From Amoeboaphelidium protococcarum (taxonomy: Eukaryota > Aphelidiomycota > Aphelidea): a stretch of DNA of 64,000 nt. A model generated the notes under the pieces. That model was given only the letters and a program-made list of their open reading frames with translations, searched no databases and was not told the DNA's origin. Location: positions 2,606,687-2,670,686 of the forward strand of contig JALECJ010000257.1 of the NCBI GenBank assembly GCA_023515745.1, given 5' to 3'. Position numbers and translations under genes: made by a program. The stretch's first letter is position 1, and the number at the start of each line of letters is the position of its first letter. This document shows positions 11,501 to 24,948 of this stretch, one piece after another.

Positions 11501-12734
11501 TCACAATTCGAGCAGACCAAGTGCTGCCATTAATTCAGTCGATGACTTTTTTGGCGATTATTATTAAGTTCCCGCAATGACGTTCTCCTTGTTGCCCAAC
11601 GACTTTGTATTGGTATCTGAATGTTCCAACCGTTGTTGCACCTCATCAGTTTACATTTTATTAGCCACTTAATCGGACTACACCTGTATGGCCGCGTCAA
11701 GTAAATGGCTGATGTTGGAACCAGTAGTAGGAGGAGAATATACAACATTAACTTTTCTGTTAATGGATGCGAGAGGTAGTGGAATAGTATCCTCGTGGCC
11801 AAGCACTTACTCTCCAACGTAGAGACATTCTTCCCCTTTATCATTCAAGTGTAACACATTACCATTGACACCAGCTCTTATCCAAGTGGCGTAAAAGAAA
11901 TCAATCCCTTGATCTTGTATGAATGCTCTGATTACGCCATACAACTCTTTCCTACTCTGATAGTCAACCACTGTTACAATTCCATCGCCAGCTCTATAAA
12001 TATTGCCTTTATACGTGACTGAAGTTTACTTATCCACCAACTTTTAGTTATTACGAATTAAGGTTTGATTGTTTGAAGACGATGATGATGCATGGGACGA
12101 TTGAGCAACAATCGGCGGCAATGTAGCATTGATCAAAGAGTTCTTTCTACTCTGACGGGATCGAATAGGACCACTAGATTAAGTGGATGCATTCTTCTAG
12201 CTAGACTGGGGAGGAGTACGCGGCAAAATGGACATAGACTCATTTAAAGAAGACAGAATAGTTGCTGCAGCAGCGACAGAGGCAATTGAGTTTGATCGTT
12301 TCCCTCGAGCGCGATTTGATCCCGCAGTCTTTGCAGCTTAACTCATTGAGTTGCATCTTGATCTTCCACCAGTAGACTTTTTAGATGATGTATCTTTTAC
12401 CTACGGCTATCCACAGTCACCATAACCACTGCTACTCTTAACTTCCCTTTAAGTGCTTTTATGATGTCCGTGCATCTTCAAGTATAAACCACATGCTACA
12501 CAAATCTAAATGATCTTTATTAGGGATTTTCTCACGGTTCCTATAAAGACAACTCATAATCATACCATTACACAAGTGATCTCCCTCCGCAGTCTTTCGC
12601 CATAGCGGAGTATTTGATGTTCCACAGTTAAAGCACTTTTGCTGCTAGCGGTAGTTTTATTCAGAGGCTACCTGTTGTTACTGTATTTATAATGATGTTG
12701 GAGGTGTACCAGTGTTAATCGGCGGCAATGGCAT
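11501..12734 (-). CDS. GATAD1-like protein: GATA zinc finger plus BAH-like domain
   Basis: Two exons (12734-12566, 12495-11501) flank a 70-nt intron that splits the zinc finger exactly at LCN|ACGLY; the joined frame gives 387 residues. The finger reads KCFNCGTSNTPLWRK then LCNACGLYLKMHG, a canonical class IV GATA finger (CX2C-X17-CNXC). After a Ser-rich linker the region around residues 220-320 has VTYKGNIYRAGD, ELYGVIRAFIQDQ, ATWIRA and GHEDTIPLPL, which follows GATAD1's C-terminal domain (KG..Y..GD, FIQDQ, TW, the PxxL step). GATAD1 is a histone-mark reader in Sin3-type repressor complexes. The start is uncertain: ATG 12734 is the first ATG in frame, but the frame is open further 5' to a TGA and an upstream exon is possible. 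Confidence 0.78.
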
Positions 12735-13083
12735 CCCCTACTTGTTCATGATCGGTATTGAAGCTGTATGCTAGAGTGATTTTGCACCACTGGCTGTTGT
12801 TTCAACTTAATCCACCACCATAATTCAACTCAGCGATGATATTTAGCGTCAGCTTGAATAACTTTAAACGTAATAATGCTTGATTGCAATAGTAATAAGT
12901 ATCGAGGTTTGCCCAGCCACAGCGCGGTGGGGAACGCGTTTTGCCATCGCAGGCGCCACTCTTCGAAGGAGGCGTTGCTCCACCTGAATTAAATGGATAA
13001 AAAGTACAATTAAAAAGTATTTGAATATAGATTCTCAATCATAAGAAGATAACTAATAGGATAAATCAATATAGTACAGTGTA
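12735..13083. other. Spacer with GC-rich open segment, no gene assigned
   Basis: About 350 bp between two minus-strand genes. The stretch 12900-12985 is distinctly more GC-rich and is open in several frames on both strands, as an exon would be. It could be a 5' exon of the GATAD1-like gene, but no splice model gave a recognisable protein. Confidence 0.35.
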
Positions 13084-14633
13084 TCAAAGTTTCGTTGGAT
13101 TAGCAATTTCGCCGCGTCCTTTAAAACTTGAAGTGACTGCATCATTGCCACCAAGCACCGACTTTACAAGATCATTCAAATATACAGGCGCGATGATGTT
13201 CAACAATGGCGGCAAGTAATAAGTCAGCGGTATCCATGATGCTTTGTGTTACTTCAACCTATCACTAAAAGTGAACTTTTTCTCAATCGCCAACACTTCA
13301 ACTGGAGATACCTATTCATTACCATCATTAGAAGGCACACGTACAACATCGCTGAGACAGCGTACAATTTCATCAACCACCATAGAAGGCTTTAAAGGTG
13401 GCACAATGAAGGGAAATCCCATCCGAATTCCGTTGAACATTCCAGTAAGTATCAAGCCTGGGCATACGATGGAGGTATGAATTAAATGTTCATACGGAAG
13501 TTTACGGATCTCCTATCTCAAAGCTTCATGGAATCCAACAACGGCAAACTTGCTTGAACAATAATCAGCTACACACAGACACGCGACTAGTTAATAATCA
13601 TCCCGGAATATTATGAACTGAAAATCACAAATATTAACACCTACTCATGTCAGCGACTGCAGTCAGTCCCATTGTACTGGCAATAGTCATAATGTGACCA
13701 TATCGGCGTCGTTTAAATAGAGGAAGCACAGCTTTAACCGTCCAGAACTGAGCCAAAGTATTCACGGCGAACACTTTCTAAATACGCTGAGGATCGAGAT
13801 CTTCAATCGGTTTACCATTGACTATACCAGCATTGTTAACCAAAATTGTAATTTCACCAATCTACACTTTGAATTAAGTACTTAGGTAAGATATCATTGC
13901 TATAAGTTTCAAATAATAACATTTAACAACTAACCTCTTGCTCCACTCTCTACACAACATCAGATACTTGATCATACTGGGAGACGTCGCACTAGTAAAA
14001 CTTGGCGTTATCTACAATAATGTAATCAAATATGTGGAAATGAGCATAATATCATGATAAAGGATAAAATTTTAACGCGAACTATTACCTATTGGCTTCA
14101 ATGGCGTTTGGATGTCTAATATTACCACCTTGACGCCGAGATTAGAGAGTCTATCAGCTAATTACAGTCCAATTCCGCTGGATCCTACTCTCAATAATAA
14201 TAATAGTAGTCAAAAGCTTGAAATTAATATAACTCTTAATGATGATAGCATTATTAGTATTACCTCCAGTGATAACAGCGATCTCTCTATTCCATTCACG
14301 CCAGCGTTGCTCTTACCGGGCAGCAGTTGTCGCAAAGTGTAAATACAACTGACAAAGACTCAAAATCATAACTACGCCAGCGACAATTAGACATGGACCA
14401 TAAATTGCAGCAGATAATAGAAGCGAGTGAGGACTCTGGATTAAAGATGGCATAGCATAAAATAGAATGATACAAGTAATAGGCAGTGTAAAACACAGAG
14501 TACAATAAGGATGTATCAGAGTTTGAATCAATCTACTTGCATTGAAACGGTAATAAAACTCATCCGCACTTTCCTCCCCAGAGTATACATGCTCATCCTT
14601 TATAATTCTCTACATTATGCTATTCGTCGGCAT
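13084..14633 (-). CDS. Membrane-anchored short-chain dehydrogenase/reductase
   Basis: Five exons (14633-14264, 14184-14089, 14011-13935, 13861-13645, 13586-13084) with GT-AG introns of 79, 77, 73 and 58 nt join in frame to 420 residues. Two hydrophobic segments at residues about 40-100 anchor the N-terminus. The Rossmann core then shows AVITGGSSGIGLQ (cofactor loop), NNAG, a catalytic Ser in MTIASTMG, and YCSSK as the YxxxK active site, followed by VGFHEAL. The REWNREIAVITGG lead-in resembles DHRS/retSDR-type lipid or retinoid dehydrogenases and the fungal relatives of 3-ketosphinganine reductase. Substrate cannot be told from sequence. Acidic ILDIQ after beta-2 would suit NAD rather than NADP. 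Exon 4/5 junction (ADM|I) is the least certain splice. Confidence 0.88.
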
Positions 14634-14907
14634 TACTTATATTGATGACCTTCTCTCAACTACCGATAAGAGAGAGAGAGAGAGAGTAATTATTCGAATG
14701 GTTCAGGTCAGTCAGCGCTCGTGAGAAAAGTAGAGAGGCTCGAAGATCGACAAAGTTAACACGCGCTGAGATGCTCTGCTGTCAAAGATGATTACAGTGA
14801 AAGACTATCATGTCAATTTAATAGAGTTGAGTAGCAAAGTTTATATACGATAAAAGCAAAACAAATATATGAATGTAACTTTCTATTGAATAAATTAGCC
14901 AGTGCCT
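14634..14907. other. Spacer with GA dinucleotide repeat
   Basis: This spacer between the SDR start and the end of the carrier gene contains a run of GA dinucleotides at about 14670-14687. No gene is visible. Confidence 0.5.
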
Positions 14908-16952
<2,045 letters not shown>

Positions 16953-17259
16953 ATCCAAAGTCTAATACTAACGATAGCTTGATGTGGAATATATAAAATA
17001 GATAATGAGGGTTTAGATCCAAGTGAAGATCAGCGAAAAAGTTTTCGTCGCTCGCTGTGTGAAGATGAAAAGCCGATGAAGATCTTCGCACTTTACTCTG
17101 ATGTTATGCATACCGCTGGATTAATCGCACAAATTAACACTCGAAACTTGATAAAATATCACTTACACGGAAGGAAACTAAAAAACATTCATCTATTCAA
17201 TCCCAAATTTATTTCGCAACATTTAGTAAAGGTATCATCATCATCATAGGATAGTCTCA
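16953..17259. promoter_or_regulatory. Spacer upstream of the AGC carrier
   Basis: About 300 bp between the carrier start and the stomatin stop, both on the minus strand. It should hold the carrier promoter and the 3' end of the stomatin transcript. No motif stands out. Confidence 0.35.
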
Positions 17260-18333
17260 TCAAAACTTGGCGATTACGTCGTTCAGGGCGGCCTTTTGCA
17301 TGTTGCCCATACTCTTGGACGTCTCATCTTCAATCTCTTCCAAATCTTTCAACTCCTTCTCGGTCATCTGGCGCTAATTGCCAAAACTTGGCGGCATGAA
17401 GATGATCTTGGTGTTGTTCTCAGCGGCCATAGCCTTCATCGTCTCCAAGTAACGGATTTGCTGGGCAGCAGGATTAGACAGCAGCATGGCGGTCTTCTTC
17501 ATCAACATTGCAGCCTGGACTTCAGCCTCGGCTTGCACAATCTTACTGGCACCCAATCTCTTCGCCTTGGCAGCAGCAGACAGAGAGTCTTGCAACTCTT
17601 GAGAGAATCCAATATCCTTGATCAGAATACTTTCCACCTTGACACCCCATTGCGCGGCAATTCCAGTAATGTTTTTGTAAATCTCACGCGCCACAGTCTC
17701 TCTGTTAGTGATCGCCTCCTGCAGATCATGCAATCCAATCACCGCACGCAGAGTAGTCAGAGTACGCTCAATCAAAGCAGTGCGGACATTGGCAACCTCA
17801 AACACAGACTTGTACGGGTTCTAGATGGAGTAGAAAAGTACAGAGTCGACAGTGACGGACACATTGTCTCTGGTAATGGTCTGTTGGTGAGGAATGTCCA
17901 CGGTTTACATTCTCACATCAACCACAGTCACAGACTCAGTCATAACATTGTAATAGACCAGGCCAGCATTCACAGTACGTCTGTAACGACCAAATGCAGT
18001 GAACAATCCCACGGTTCCCTAATTGATAGACTTGTACGGATTAGGGAAACAGAAACAACAAGGAATTGAGCCCAACACTCCCAATACGCTACCGAAAGAG
18101 CTAATCATTGCACCATAACATGTACTAGCAGTATCTTGCTGATAATCCCCATCTTTGGCTTCATGCGCAAACGATGATTGAATCATGTAGTCGTTGTCAT
18201 TGTTTCCAGTCAAATTCTGTCTAGAGTTGTTTCTAGATCGAATAGGTGGTGGCACGGAGGAACCTTCACTTGTATTCATCTGAGCCGGGGCGTACATTGG
18301 CTATTACTAATGACCAGCTGGATAGTGAGACAT
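17260..18333 (-). CDS. Stomatin-family (SPFH/band 7) membrane protein
   Basis: A 357-residue frame from ATG 18333 to TGA 17260. After a disordered N-terminal 90 residues comes a Cys-rich hydrophobic hairpin (VLGVLGSIPCCFCFPNPY), which should insert into the membrane from one side and be palmitoylated, as in stomatin. The SPFH domain follows, with NAGLVYYNVMTESV, VDVRMQTVDIPHQQTIT and RTLTTLRAVIGLHDLQEA, then a helical Ala-rich C-terminus (AAKAKRLGASKIVQAEAEVQ). The region QTVDIPHQQTITRDNVSVTV is diagnostic of the family. Stomatins oligomerise and regulate channels in membrane microdomains. No specific partner is suggested by the neighbours. Confidence 0.9.
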
Positions 18334-18659
18334 TTTACTTAAAATACCACAGATTATTAAAGTATAAAAATGCTTTTTGTACTATATGAGTTGTTATATA
18401 AAAGATGTAAAAGGTGGATGGGTGTTGTATTCTAAACTTGGTTGTTAGGAAGGCTGTAGGGGCCAGACACTGATCAAACAATATCCCCTTTGTTTGTTTA
18501 GATATGTCGTCGGCTGGCACCTTGAATCAAATTGATCATATCTAAGTGAATACGCGTCTTCTTTAACACACAGTGAAGAAGCAGATAAAACGCATTCCAA
18601 GTCAAAAGTGATGATATGGAAGACAAGCAATCAAATGTTTATTACACATGCGCACAAAT
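18334..18659. promoter_or_regulatory. Spacer between ATG9 end and stomatin start
   Basis: About 326 bp, AT-rich, between two genes on the minus strand. It should contain the stomatin promoter. Short open frames here match nothing I know. Confidence 0.35.
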
Positions 18660-20732
18660 TCAAAGAGATTATTTAGAGGGAGTACTTATGTCAGACACAT
18701 CTTCTGCAAATATTTAAGGCAATTTAGGAGGTTTATATACAGATGAAGATTCAGCTTGTGGGCTTTTTACATTCTCCACCACTGCAGATGGTCTTCTAAC
18801 AACGACAGATTGCGATAAACGAGTCTAATTTGGCGATAGAAGCGATATTCTTTTACGCGTTCGAGGCTGAATATTTCTCATGCTTCGGAGCATTTAGACG
18901 TGTTCTTTATCATGATCATCTTCCGGTTCCCAGTTTGGATAATTATCCTGAAAGTTCATCACTGATAGTTCCATCTTGTTTGGTGAGTATTCCCTGATTT
19001 CATCACTGTCAGCATCATCAGCATCCAAACTCTTAATAACACCTCGTCGACTATCAAAGGATTTAAAGTCAAACACGGAATAGCTGCAGACATACCCCAA
19101 ACCGTCAACATGGATAGTATTTTCTTTAAAAAAATCAACAATACCTTCAGCACAAGATGGAAGAGAGAAACATAGCAGGAATGGAGCGGTGACAACGGCC
19201 AAAATCTCTTACGCGAAAATGACCACTTTGTACTGATAGATAGAGCTAAACTCTCGTTATAATTACCTGCTATTCAGACTGTGCACTTTCCAGTGACTTG
19301 GGTAATAGTGAACAAGTTCAATGACTTCCCTAACAAGATCTTCCGCTGATTGTTTCTTAATTTCCCTTGAAGCATCTGGTACCAGTGAACGAGATGCCGA
19401 GTATATAACACCAAACAGACCCAGATAGAACAAGACACTTTTACCAGGTGTAATATGGAAATGCAGCAGAAAATCATCATCCACAAATGAAAGGATAGTC
19501 AATGCCAGCGCGATAGAGCCACTGATATATGCGACAAAGTTCGCCAACACTCCAACATAAGCAGAAGGGAACATGTTCATGTATTGACTCGCCTTATCAG
19601 CGCATAAATTCAATCTTCGCTCAAACTGATGCGGCAATTCATTAAAGTCGCGAATCTTCCACTTCACTAATGGTGTAAAACTTCGTGACGACAATTTAAC
19701 AGGATTCTTATGGAAATGCTCCCCATACTTGAAGATAAAATACAGCATTAGGAAGACCAGCACGAAAGGCGCAAGTACAAAAGCAGCCAAACCAGCCAAA
19801 ATGAATCTTCTTCTCAATCCGGCAATGTAAGCAGTTCTATGGATATCTTTAAGCACTTTTGCATTCAAGCCAGGCTAGTGATTATTTCCTGATGAACTCG
19901 AGGCGAACTAAAGGCCCTGATCCTGAGATTCAAATAGATAATCAAATACACAGAAATCGAGAAGCACCTGCAAAGCTTTACTCAGTTACTGATTCTAACC
20001 AATATTTTTGCCTTTACTCTAAAACATTCTTGACCAAGGACTCTACAAGTCAAGTATGTCCAAATTCAGAAGAGCAATCAGATAATTGTCTCGCCTCATG
20101 AGCATATTAGTCAAATCTTGGGCACTAAATTTCGTATTTACACTTTGAGATTAATGATATCGATTAACCAAACCAACGAGCTTATCAACGACAACGTGCC
20201 ACTCCAAGTCGGACAATTGGCTATCATCAATCTGCATTACATCGCTATAAAACTATTAAATCAACTAGTATCGACTCCAATCAGACACCATCTTCATCAT
20301 TTCATATATCCAAAAGCACACAAATAAAAATAGAGATATAGTCTAGAATGTATTTATAGTGGATAGGCAATGAGGTATAAGAGCTTCACTTAATTGACGC
20401 GTCTTTGGAATAGCAGAGTGATCAATACAGCTGATGAGGAAGGTGGAGAATGAGACGACAAACGCGACTATGAGTAGATTTAATAGACGCTTGAGCATCA
20501 AAGCAGTCAGTCCATTGTTGATGTAATAATTGTATATTCCATGATAAAATTCATCACTTCCAAAGTATTACTTATACCGAAGTAATTGGGACAACCGATC
20601 ATCAAGCTAATTCATCTCCTGTCCATCAGCATTCCGAAGTCTCTACATTTCAACATCATCTTCTTCTGACGATTAATTGTTGTTAATCTGTTAATATTCA
20701 CGCGCAACTAATTTTTAAATATTCTTGGCCAT
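18660..20732 (-). CDS. ATG9: Autophagy scramblase ATG9
   Basis: A single 690-codon frame (ATG 20732, TGA 18660). Diagnostic ATG9 segments appear in order: acidic N-terminus, YYINNGLTALMLKRL, TM1, SDLEWHVVVDKLVGL, DLTNMLMRRDNYLIALLN, then the RRFILAG TM pair, YGEHFHKNP, KWKIRDFNELPHQFERRL, FVAYISGSIALAL, and the C-terminal YQYKVVIFAQEILAVVTAPF, DFFKENTIHVDGLGYVCSYS and DNYPNW. ATG9 is the lipid scramblase in Golgi-derived vesicles that seed autophagosomes. Length is typical for fungal and protist members. More than 20 TAA/TAG codons fall at Gln positions. The start lies only 29 bp from a possible divergent small gene. Confidence 0.95.
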
Positions 20733-20761
20733 AATTATATTGTGAATATGGATATTCAATA

Positions 20762-20932
20762 ATGAAAGTTATTAGATACAATGAACGTGGATTAATAAGT
20801 GTGATCAATAGAGTAAAAGGAAAGAGATTCTTCAATGGCGCTATTTTGAAAGCTGAAACGGAAATTGAAAGCGATCTGCTCAAGGCATCTGATTGGTCAC
20901 ACGCATTTACAACTGATGATGACTAAAACTGA
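20762..20932 (+). CDS. Possible 56-residue protein, divergent from ATG9
   Basis: ATG 20762 opens a frame to TGA 20930-20932. The translation is evenly mixed and hydrophilic (NERGLISVINRVKGKRFF, then an acidic end DDDQN with TAA as Gln) and looks like a protein, with no family recognised. Its start is 29 bp from the ATG9 start codon on the other strand, which is tight even for this compact genome. Antisense frames over the same bases look less protein-like. It could be a chance frame or a 5' exon of something longer. Confidence 0.3.
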
Positions 20933-21033
20933 AGGTACGCATTGGAAATTAATATGAGTATATAATATGGTTGAAAGATACTATAGACTCAAAAGATGCG
21001 CGTAAACAAGAAAAAAGCCATACTAATTCATCA

Positions 21034-21846
21034 TCACCAGCCGAGTTTCTTCTCTAACCGTTTCATTTGACTCTTCACCACCTTCTTATCAAGTGATGAT
21101 GTTGATGCGGCTGCTTATACTTATTCCTGACCTATATCAACATCTTGCTTTGCCTTCTTGTGACTAAAATCAGCCTTTTGTACACTAATAGTGACACCCG
21201 GTCGTAACTCAGTATCATCCAGAATAGTGATGGCCAAGTCTACGCTCTCTGGTTTAAAATATGTCACTAACGCGTCGCCTTTACAATCTTTACTATCATC
21301 CGCATCTTGCCGATAAATTTTAATTTTGATATCATTCTTATCCATGCTTCGAAGATCTGGCATTATTACACCACATTTGCTGAAAAATAGCTTCAGTTCA
21401 TCTTTAGTGACATCTGGCGGTAATTTTGACACGTACAAAGAGCTATTACGGGATTGATTAGGCTTATTATCTTTCGTATTCTATTTCCTCTTCTTGCCAG
21501 TCTGTTTCTTATCAGATACACTTTAAGTCTTTGTGTCATTAAAATAGTCGGATCCAGTATCATTTAACTCCTTCTCATTCAGTGATCGTTTAGTATCAGA
21601 CTACAGGTGGTCAATGCTTGTGTAAGCAGACTATTACTACTGCTAATGATCTTCATTGAATACGGGAAACCACGCTCTCACACTTGCATCCCATAAGTAT
21701 CGGAAGCTACTATCATCTTTGTCCGGCTTGACGTATCCTTATAACTCATCGTCCCACACGGCTTATATTCCATCCTAATCATTCGCTGGTGGTTTATCAT
21801 TTCCCAAGGAATTTACCGAATCATTTACCTCAACATTATCTCCCAT
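21034..21846 (-). CDS. Tat-SF1/Cus2-like U2 snRNP-associated splicing factor
   Basis: A 270-residue frame (ATG 21846, TGA 21034). The N-terminus has the Tat-SF1 signature of an aromatic motif pair: DELQGYVKPD, then SFRYLWDASVRAWFPVFNED. An RRM at residues about 135-225 reads SLYVSKLPPDVTKDELKLFF, SKCGVIMPD and KGDALVTYFKPESVDLAI, followed by LRPGVTISVQKADF, matching HTATSF1/Cus2. These proteins bind SF3B1 and help U2 snRNP assembly. The protein ends at KRLEKKLGW, where HTATSF1 continues into a second, UHM-type RRM. Either the UHM is missing here or a downstream exon was missed: a GT directly follows LG. Confidence 0.85.
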
Positions 21847-22008
21847 AATTTCAATTAAGTTCTGTTCTTTCAGTTTAAATCAGAGATTCTTAGACCTTAA
21901 ACCAAATCCAAATGCCTCTTAGTGAAGGAAGAGCGCGCACTTTTTAACGCGCGCTCATTCTCAGCTCCATAATCATTACAATATTCTACCTGCAGAAAGA
22001 AACTCATC

Positions 22009-23751
22009 ATGTACAGAGCCGTAGGAAGTGCTTTAACTATTGCGCTGGTATCAAAATGGTATACATAGAGCCGCTTGAATTGCTATAGTCGTGGTGATGA
22101 TAGGTTCCGCTAATAAAAAGCGGTTGACAAACTGTGTGGTGTAATTGCTAGCCACGATGATAATATCGCGTTTGGTACTAGATATTCAGATAAGCTTAAG
22201 GCATTGAAAAGTTACATTGAAAGTGGAGGCGATGTTAACGAGAAGCACACGTATGGATGGAACATATTGCATACGGCAGCCATGTCGCGAAACATTGATC
22301 ATAAGTAGCGATATCTGATGATTCAGTTGCTTATTCAGAATGGTGCTGACGTCAATTGTCGAGATGATTATGATATCAAGAGATATGGAATGTCTGCGTA
22401 TGTTCATAGAATGAGAGAACTATCCACACTGTTACATCATAATGCAAATACTAAAGGCTTCACTCCACTCCATTACCTCACTCTGTCAGCAGCGACGGAT
22501 GAGGATGTTCAATTGATTTAGTTGCTAGTTGACAATGGCGCTAATGCTCTTCTTACTGATAGCAATGGTCTGAAGCCTTTAGATCTATTTGATGAAAGTA
22601 GTTAACCAGAAAGTGTTTTCTTGGCTTTGCAGGCTGCAGAGTCGAAGGCAAAGTCCATATAAGAGTAGGAAGCGCGTAAGAGGCGTAAGTAGAATCCTAT
22701 AGAGTCGTATTTGAAACAAGTAGTCATTGGTCAGGATTAGGCTATCACTGTCATATCTAATGCCATAAGACGTTATGAGAACAAGTGGCATGATGAAGAG
22801 CGCCCGCTAGTTTTCATGTTGTTGGGTAATTCTGGTATTGGTAAGACGCAGACAGCTAAAGCCGTAGGATGGTATTTTACCAATCAGAATACGGGTTCTG
22901 ATGATGCGTCATCCGTAGGAAATCGCATCCCTCCTAATATGATCAAGTGTGATATGTCTGAATATTAAGAGAAGCATTCTGTACACAGATTCATTGGATC
23001 TCCGCCGGGATATGTTGGCTATGAAGAGGGCGGGCAGCTGACATCTAAGCTGGCTGAACTGTGCAAGGGAGATGTTCCTGTAGTGGTATTGCTGGATGAG
23101 ATAGAGAAGGCGCATCCTGATGTGACCACCATTCTGCTATAAGTGTTCGATGAAGGGAGACTGACAGACGGCAAAGGCTAGACTATAGACTGCAGAAATG
23201 CTATATTCATAATGACTTCTAATTTGGCTCAGAAGGAGATTGCCAACTTTGCCCCATCTCTGGTCAAGGCATCAGAGGATCCTCGAAATATAGAGGCCAA
23301 GAAAGAGGTGGACGATTTCCAAGATCATATCCTTCATCCTATTTTGAGGCGACATTTCAGACGTGATGAGTTCATCGGTAGAATCAATGACATTTTGGTG
23401 TATGTTCCACTGAAGCCGGAGCACATTCGTCAAATCACTATAAAGGAGATGCACCGATGGCAAGACTTGGCTAAAAGGCGCCATAATATAGATTTGACCT
23501 GGGATCAAGCCGTCATTGACTTTATATGTTAGAATGAGCGAATCTATGATGAACGATATGGTGCCAGAAGTCTAAAGTTCGAAGTTGAACGCTCTATAAT
23601 CAGTCTCATCGCCAACGCGTACGAAGATGAAACAATAGGTGATGGCGATAAAGTGGCTCTAATTGTCAAAGATGGTGAATTGAAAGTAGAGCTGATTGAG
23701 AAGAAATCTGAGAAGCCCCAGGAATCTAGGTGGCCTTCCATTTGGAAATGA
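22009..23751 (+). CDS. CLPB: Mitochondrial AAA+ disaggregase CLPB (Skd3), ankyrin type
   Basis: A single 580-codon frame. A short, mitochondrial-presequence-like N-terminus leads into ankyrin repeats ([47 protein letters not shown]) at residues about 65-190. One AAA+ domain follows with Walker [13 protein letters not shown], pore loop [13 protein letters not shown], Walker [15 protein letters not shown] and sensor-1 IFIMTSNLA, then a ClpB D2-small C-terminal domain ([11 protein letters not shown]). Ankyrin plus a single AAA+ is the architecture of animal Skd3/CLPB, a mitochondrial disaggregase, not of two-ring fungal Hsp78. Start chosen at the first ATG of the frame. Many TAA/TAG codons serve as Gln. 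Confidence 0.93.
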
Positions 23752-23839
23752 GTTTTAATATTGAGATTTGAAATACATCGATAATGCGTGATTCCTCACG
23801 TCACTTTTCTTCTTCTTCTTAGTAACTGTCGTTGACATC

Positions 23840-24565
23840 ATGGACTCATGGTCGAAATGCGACTTTAAATACGCCAAGTGTTATTGTGAAGGTACGAATA
23901 CTATTAAACTTTTTTTATCTTTTGAACTCCAGCTGTGTTATGTACGATATGTAGAGAATGTATGGATGATGGCGAATTAGATGATTACGGATATCAATGA
24001 ATTGAGCGTGATATTTATCACCAACAATGCAAAACAAGTTCTCTTGAGACATCACGCTCACAGGAGCCATGTAATTTGGGACTACCACGTCGTGTTGCTC
24101 AGAAAAGATAAAAGCACTGGAAATTTCCTGGTATTTGATTTGGACTCCTAGTTGGAGTTTCCTGTGGATTTAAAAACTTATATTGATTCCACGTTTGATC
24201 TTAGTCTGCCATAATAAATGCCGTAAGATTTATTTATTATACTGTTTGAGTCGTAACTCTATTTTGAATTTGGTAGCGCTTTTCGTGTCGTTTCAGCGCG
24301 AAAATATTTAGACCTCTTCTGCTCTGATCGGAAACACATGGTAAGTTTACTGATGTATATTCCTGCATCTGATGTCACTAGTTAATAAATGTAGATTGCA
24401 AATGGATAGTATATCACACCCCCACCAAGCTGGGATTGTATCTAAAATAGCAAGGCTCAATGTTCATCGAATTTATCATCATATCTTGACTTGTCTAATG
24501 ATGCAGAGGAATACGGTCGCGTTTTGATGTTTCAGGATTTCTTGCGAGAGTTTCTTCGACACTGA
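23840..24565 (+). CDS. NTAQ1: Protein N-terminal glutamine amidohydrolase (NTAQ1/WDYHV1)
   Basis: Three exons (23840-23891, 23955-24340, 24395-24565) with introns of 63 and 54 nt give 202 residues, the normal NTAQ1 size. The catalytic Cys lies in CYCEENVW (Cys16), the name-giving WDYHV motif is at residues 59-63 with the catalytic His, and VFDLDS supplies the Asp. SAFRVVSAR, SDRKHM and TPPPSWDCI are further family motifs. The enzyme deamidates N-terminal Gln to Glu, the first step of the Arg/N-degron branch for Gln. It starts 89 bp downstream of CLPB on the same strand. Exon phases fit exactly, so the model is secure. Confidence 0.93.
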
Positions 24566-24948
24566 AGTATGAATAAAATTAGCGGAATGAAAGTGTTTCA
24601 AACAATGAGAGTGCATTTCGTGTTTTTGTTTTACATAAAGACGTAATCTAATATCACATTTGCGGGCGGTAAAAATAAATTCTTCGAAAGAACAACCAAA
24701 CTGAGCTCTGCTGAATATTCTGATTGGTTGTTATCATCAGCGCTGTGTATAATTATGGATCCGTTGCCATTAAGAATTTCATTGCGAGCGAATCGCATCA
24801 TCGTATGGTGTCCAATCAGCTGAATTGTGGCGCGCATATCGAATATAGTCCACTTGGGCCAAAGTCTAGTTCACATTCTTCTCTTCTCTTTTACTATCAA
24901 CTCCTCATCCGTCTGTCTGTGTATCTAAACTACGTTACTGTTAATAAG
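24566..24948. promoter_or_regulatory. Upstream region of vWA gene copy 1
   Basis: From about 24775 to the start codon this sequence is closely repeated at about 31198-31371 before copy 2, so the promoter was duplicated with the gene. A CT-rich stretch (about 24875-24925) precedes the ATG. Frames open on both strands at 24606-24840 are not conserved in the second copy's upstream DNA and are probably chance. Confidence 0.5.

Noticed and set aside
11410-11580. 56-codon plus-strand frame beginning in the LOG/GATAD1 spacer
   Set aside because: It overlaps the antisense end of the GATAD1-like coding region and is within the length expected by chance with a single stop codon.
24606-24837. Small gene between NTAQ1 and the first vWA gene (frames on both strands)
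   Set aside because: Neither frame has recognisable content, and the corresponding DNA before vWA copy 2 is not conserved.
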